Assembly: GCA_028824685.1 (NCBI GenBank)
Contig: JAPPCZ010000086.1
Location: forward strand, 248,001 to 312,000
From: Candidatus Poribacteria bacterium
GTDB lineage: Bacteria > Poribacteria > WGA-4E > WGA-3G
DNA length: 64,000 nucleotides
Direction: 5' to 3'
The notes under the pieces are model-generated. The model had not been told where the DNA came from, did no database searches, and was given only the letters and a program-made list of their open reading frames with translations. The first letter of the stretch is position 1, and each line of letters begins with the position of its first letter. Both the position numbers and the translations under genes were made by a program. This document shows, one piece after another, positions 62,506 through 64,000 of this stretch.

Positions 62506-63002
62506 ACGCTGTTATTGTAGATACGAACGTAATCGTCATTGCCAACGATACAGATGATAAACGTGCAGATTGTAGAGACCTTTGTCAAGATCGCCTTCAT
62601 CAGATTATCTCTCGTCGTGAAAAAGTGGTTATTGACAACAATTGGCGAATCCTTAAGGAGTACGAGCGCAATACAAAACCTAACACTCGAAAAGGGATAG
62701 GCGATGTGTTTGTGAAAACGCTACTGCGAAATCAGAAAAACGCAAATTTTTGTGCAATGGTGCATATCACTCCGCTAGCTGGAAATGGCACTGAATTTAA
62801 AGAGTTTCCAACTGACAACGCATTACGTGGCTTTGACCCTGATGATAGGAAATTTATTGCCGTTGCAATTGCGCATCAGGCACAATTTGGGCAAACAGCA
62901 ACTATTTTATTGGCAATAGATAGTGGTTGGACAAATTATATAACCGCGCTTGCAGCACATAGCGTTGACATTCATTCTATCTGTGAAGAGGACACTTCCT
63001 GA
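62502..63002 (+). CDS. PIN-domain nuclease, module 2
   Basis: A 166-residue paralog of the module 1 PIN protein. The acidic site is kept: D7 (IVDTNVIVIAND), E53 (LKEYERN), D115 (PDDRKFIAVAIAH) and D140 (AIDSGW). GNGTEFKEFPTDNA matches module 1, while the middle helices differ. The 4-base overlap with its ATPase gene indicates coupled translation. The 3' end is 25 bases from the transporter gene, with no terminator seen. Confidence 0.75.
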   Translation: MNAVIVDTNVIVIANDTDDKRADCRDLCQDRLHQIISRREKVVIDNNWRILKEYERNTKPNTRKGIGDVFVKTLLRNQKNANFCAMVHITPLAGNGTEFKEFPTDNALRGFDPDDRKFIAVAIAHQAQFGQTATILLAIDSGWTNYITALAAHSVDIHSICEEDTS

Positions 63003-63027
63003 GACGTTATCCCGAACCCTATACCAA

Positions 63028-63885
63028 ATGCGTCGTAATTACCGCCTCTTAATCCTACTCTCCCTACTCTCCCCCGTTATTCTCTGGCTTGTCTGTTTCT
63101 TTTTTCTTCCCCTCATCTCTGTCCTCATCTATAGTTTTGTGGAGCGCGGCACCTATGGCGGAGTAGAGTGGAACTTCACACTGGAAAACTATCAGCGTCT
63201 GTTCGACGGACTCTATCTCGGCATACTTTGGCGTTCAATTTCAACAGCACTCGTCTGCACAGCGATTTGTTTGCTTGTCGGTTATCCGTTTGCCTATTAC
63301 TTGGCATGCTACAAACCGAAATGGCGAAATGTGTTGTTACTTTTGGTAGTTGTCCCGTTTTGGATTAACTTCCTGATACGCACCTATGCATGGATACTGA
63401 TTTTACGCACAGAAGGGCTGCTGAACAGTTTTCTCGCCCTACTAATTCCAGGATTTCAGCCCTTAGAACTCCTCAATACACCTTTTGCAGTGCAGATTGG
63501 TCTGGTTTACGGCTATCTACCATTCATGATACTACCGCTATACGCTGCATTAGAGCAGTTGGATTTGTCGCTGATAGATGCAGCGAAAGATTTGGGAGCA
63601 TCTCCACGTCATGCTTTTTGGCATATCACCCTGCCGCTTAGCCTTCCCGGCATTCTTGCAGGCTCAATGTTAGTTTTTATCCCAACGGTTGGTGCATTTC
63701 TAACGCCAGATATCCTCGGTGGTGGAAAGGTAAGCTTTATCGGCAATGTAATTGAACGACAATTCAAAACAGCGCGAGATTATCCATTTGGTTCTGCTCT
63801 CTCATTCATGCTGATGGCGATAGTACTTGCAGGGACTATACTATATTTCCGTGCTTTGCAAGGCAGCGAATCTGCAGAAACTTAG
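63028..63885 (+). CDS. potB: ABC transporter permease, PotB-like (spermidine/putrescine type)
   Basis: A 285-residue permease from the ATG at 63028; the longer frame from 62950 would overlap the PIN gene. Six hydrophobic segments start with LLILLSLLSPVILWLVCFFF. YSFVERGTYGGVEW is followed by NVLLLLVVVPFWINFLIRTY AW and the EAA loop DAAKDLGASPRHAFWHITLP LSLPG, which docks to the ATPase. The sequence is closest to polyamine permeases of the PotB kind. The ATPase for it could be upstream of the window's other ABC genes or remote; the one at 24 kb is MalK-like. Confidence 0.88.
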   Translation: MRRNYRLLILLSLLSPVILWLVCFFFLPLISVLIYSFVERGTYGGVEWNFTLENYQRLFDGLYLGILWRSISTALVCTAICLLVGYPFAYYLACYKPKWRNVLLLLVVVPFWINFLIRTYAWILILRTEGLLNSFLALLIPGFQPLELLNTPFAVQIGLVYGYLPFMILPLYAALEQLDLSLIDAAKDLGASPRHAFWHITLPLSLPGILAGSMLVFIPTVGAFLTPDILGGGKVSFIGNVIERQFKTARDYPFGSALSFMLMAIVLAGTILYFRALQGSESAET

Positions 63886-63922
63886 TCAAGGTTACGGCAC
63901 ACGGATTTTGCCTACTACTTCA

Positions 63923-64000
63923 ATGAAACGACTTCTTGAAATCAATATCTGCTTAGTCTTTCTTTTCCTCTATATCCCGATTTTAGTTGTTGTTATGTTC
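63923..64000 (+). CDS. potC: ABC transporter permease, PotC-like (3' end outside window)
   Basis: The first 26 residues of a frame that runs off the right edge. MKRLLEINICLVFLFLYIPI and LVVVMF match the first membrane segment of PotC-type permeases (YIPILVVVxFSF). Its position right after a PotB-like gene supports the call. Confidence 0.65.
   Translation, partial: MKRLLEINICLVFLFLYIPILVVVMF

Overview
The window looks like a chromosomal piece of an uncultured Gram-negative bacterium of the Candidatus Poribacteria type or a close relative. This is inferred from gene content, not from a marker gene. The clues are many secreted WD40 proteins sharing an N-terminal LPEGA-x-x-RLGKG signature, phytanoyl-CoA dioxygenases, a sulfatase-fold enzyme, dockerin-like and FlgD-like C-terminal sorting domains next to a PorV-like barrel protein, a YCF48-type repeat protein, and small palindromic repeats between genes. 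TGA is a normal stop codon here, and start sites mostly carry AAGGAG-type ribosome binding sites. No rRNA, tRNA, CRISPR array, transposase or phage gene was seen.

Layout. 1-0.7 kb: the end of a DUF362-type gene and a small lipoprotein. 0.9-9.2 kb (minus strand): four tightly packed paralogous secreted WD40 genes. 9.4-18.5 kb (plus): a Dabb protein, a sulfatase-superfamily enzyme, a HigBA toxin-antitoxin pair, two C-type-lectin-like secreted proteins, a double metallo-beta-lactamase-fold protein, a VOC protein, a PhyH dioxygenase and a Cys-rich secreted protein. 18.5-20 kb: a STAS protein behind a long leader, then an 815-bp repeat-rich gap. 20-26 kb: a tandem pair of unrecognised paralogs, a PEP-hydrolase-like TIM barrel, a second PhyH enzyme, an ABC ATPase and a HAD phosphatase. 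26-32 kb (minus): minE, minD, minC, a LarA-type racemase, a nucleotidyltransferase and bioD. 32-34 kb: a small membrane protein and an enolase-superfamily enzyme. 34-50 kb (minus): a TlpA-like thioredoxin, a metzincin-LRR protein, a cohesin/dockerin surface protein, two more WD40 proteins, a PorV-like protein and a large polytopic membrane protein. 50-57 kb (minus): a sugar GHMP kinase, an HlyD/TolC export pair and a YCF48-like protein. 57.7-64 kb (plus): a rhodanese-MoeB/ThiF protein, two tandem ATPase-PIN gene pairs and the start of a PotBC-like transporter.

The two most striking items lie at the right end. First, the MoeB/ThiF-like gene (57942-59129) is interrupted by one in-frame TGA exactly where the family has its conserved crossover-loop cysteine. 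The frame continues with the rest of the family fold, including the second zinc CxxC pair, and a hairpin with bacterial SECIS geometry sits just after the TGA, so this is very likely a selenoprotein. Second, two adjacent, translationally coupled ATPase + PIN-nuclease modules (59301-61156 and 61183-63002) look like a duplicated two-component effector system, possibly for defence. The ATPase engine is conserved between the copies and the middle region is divergent.
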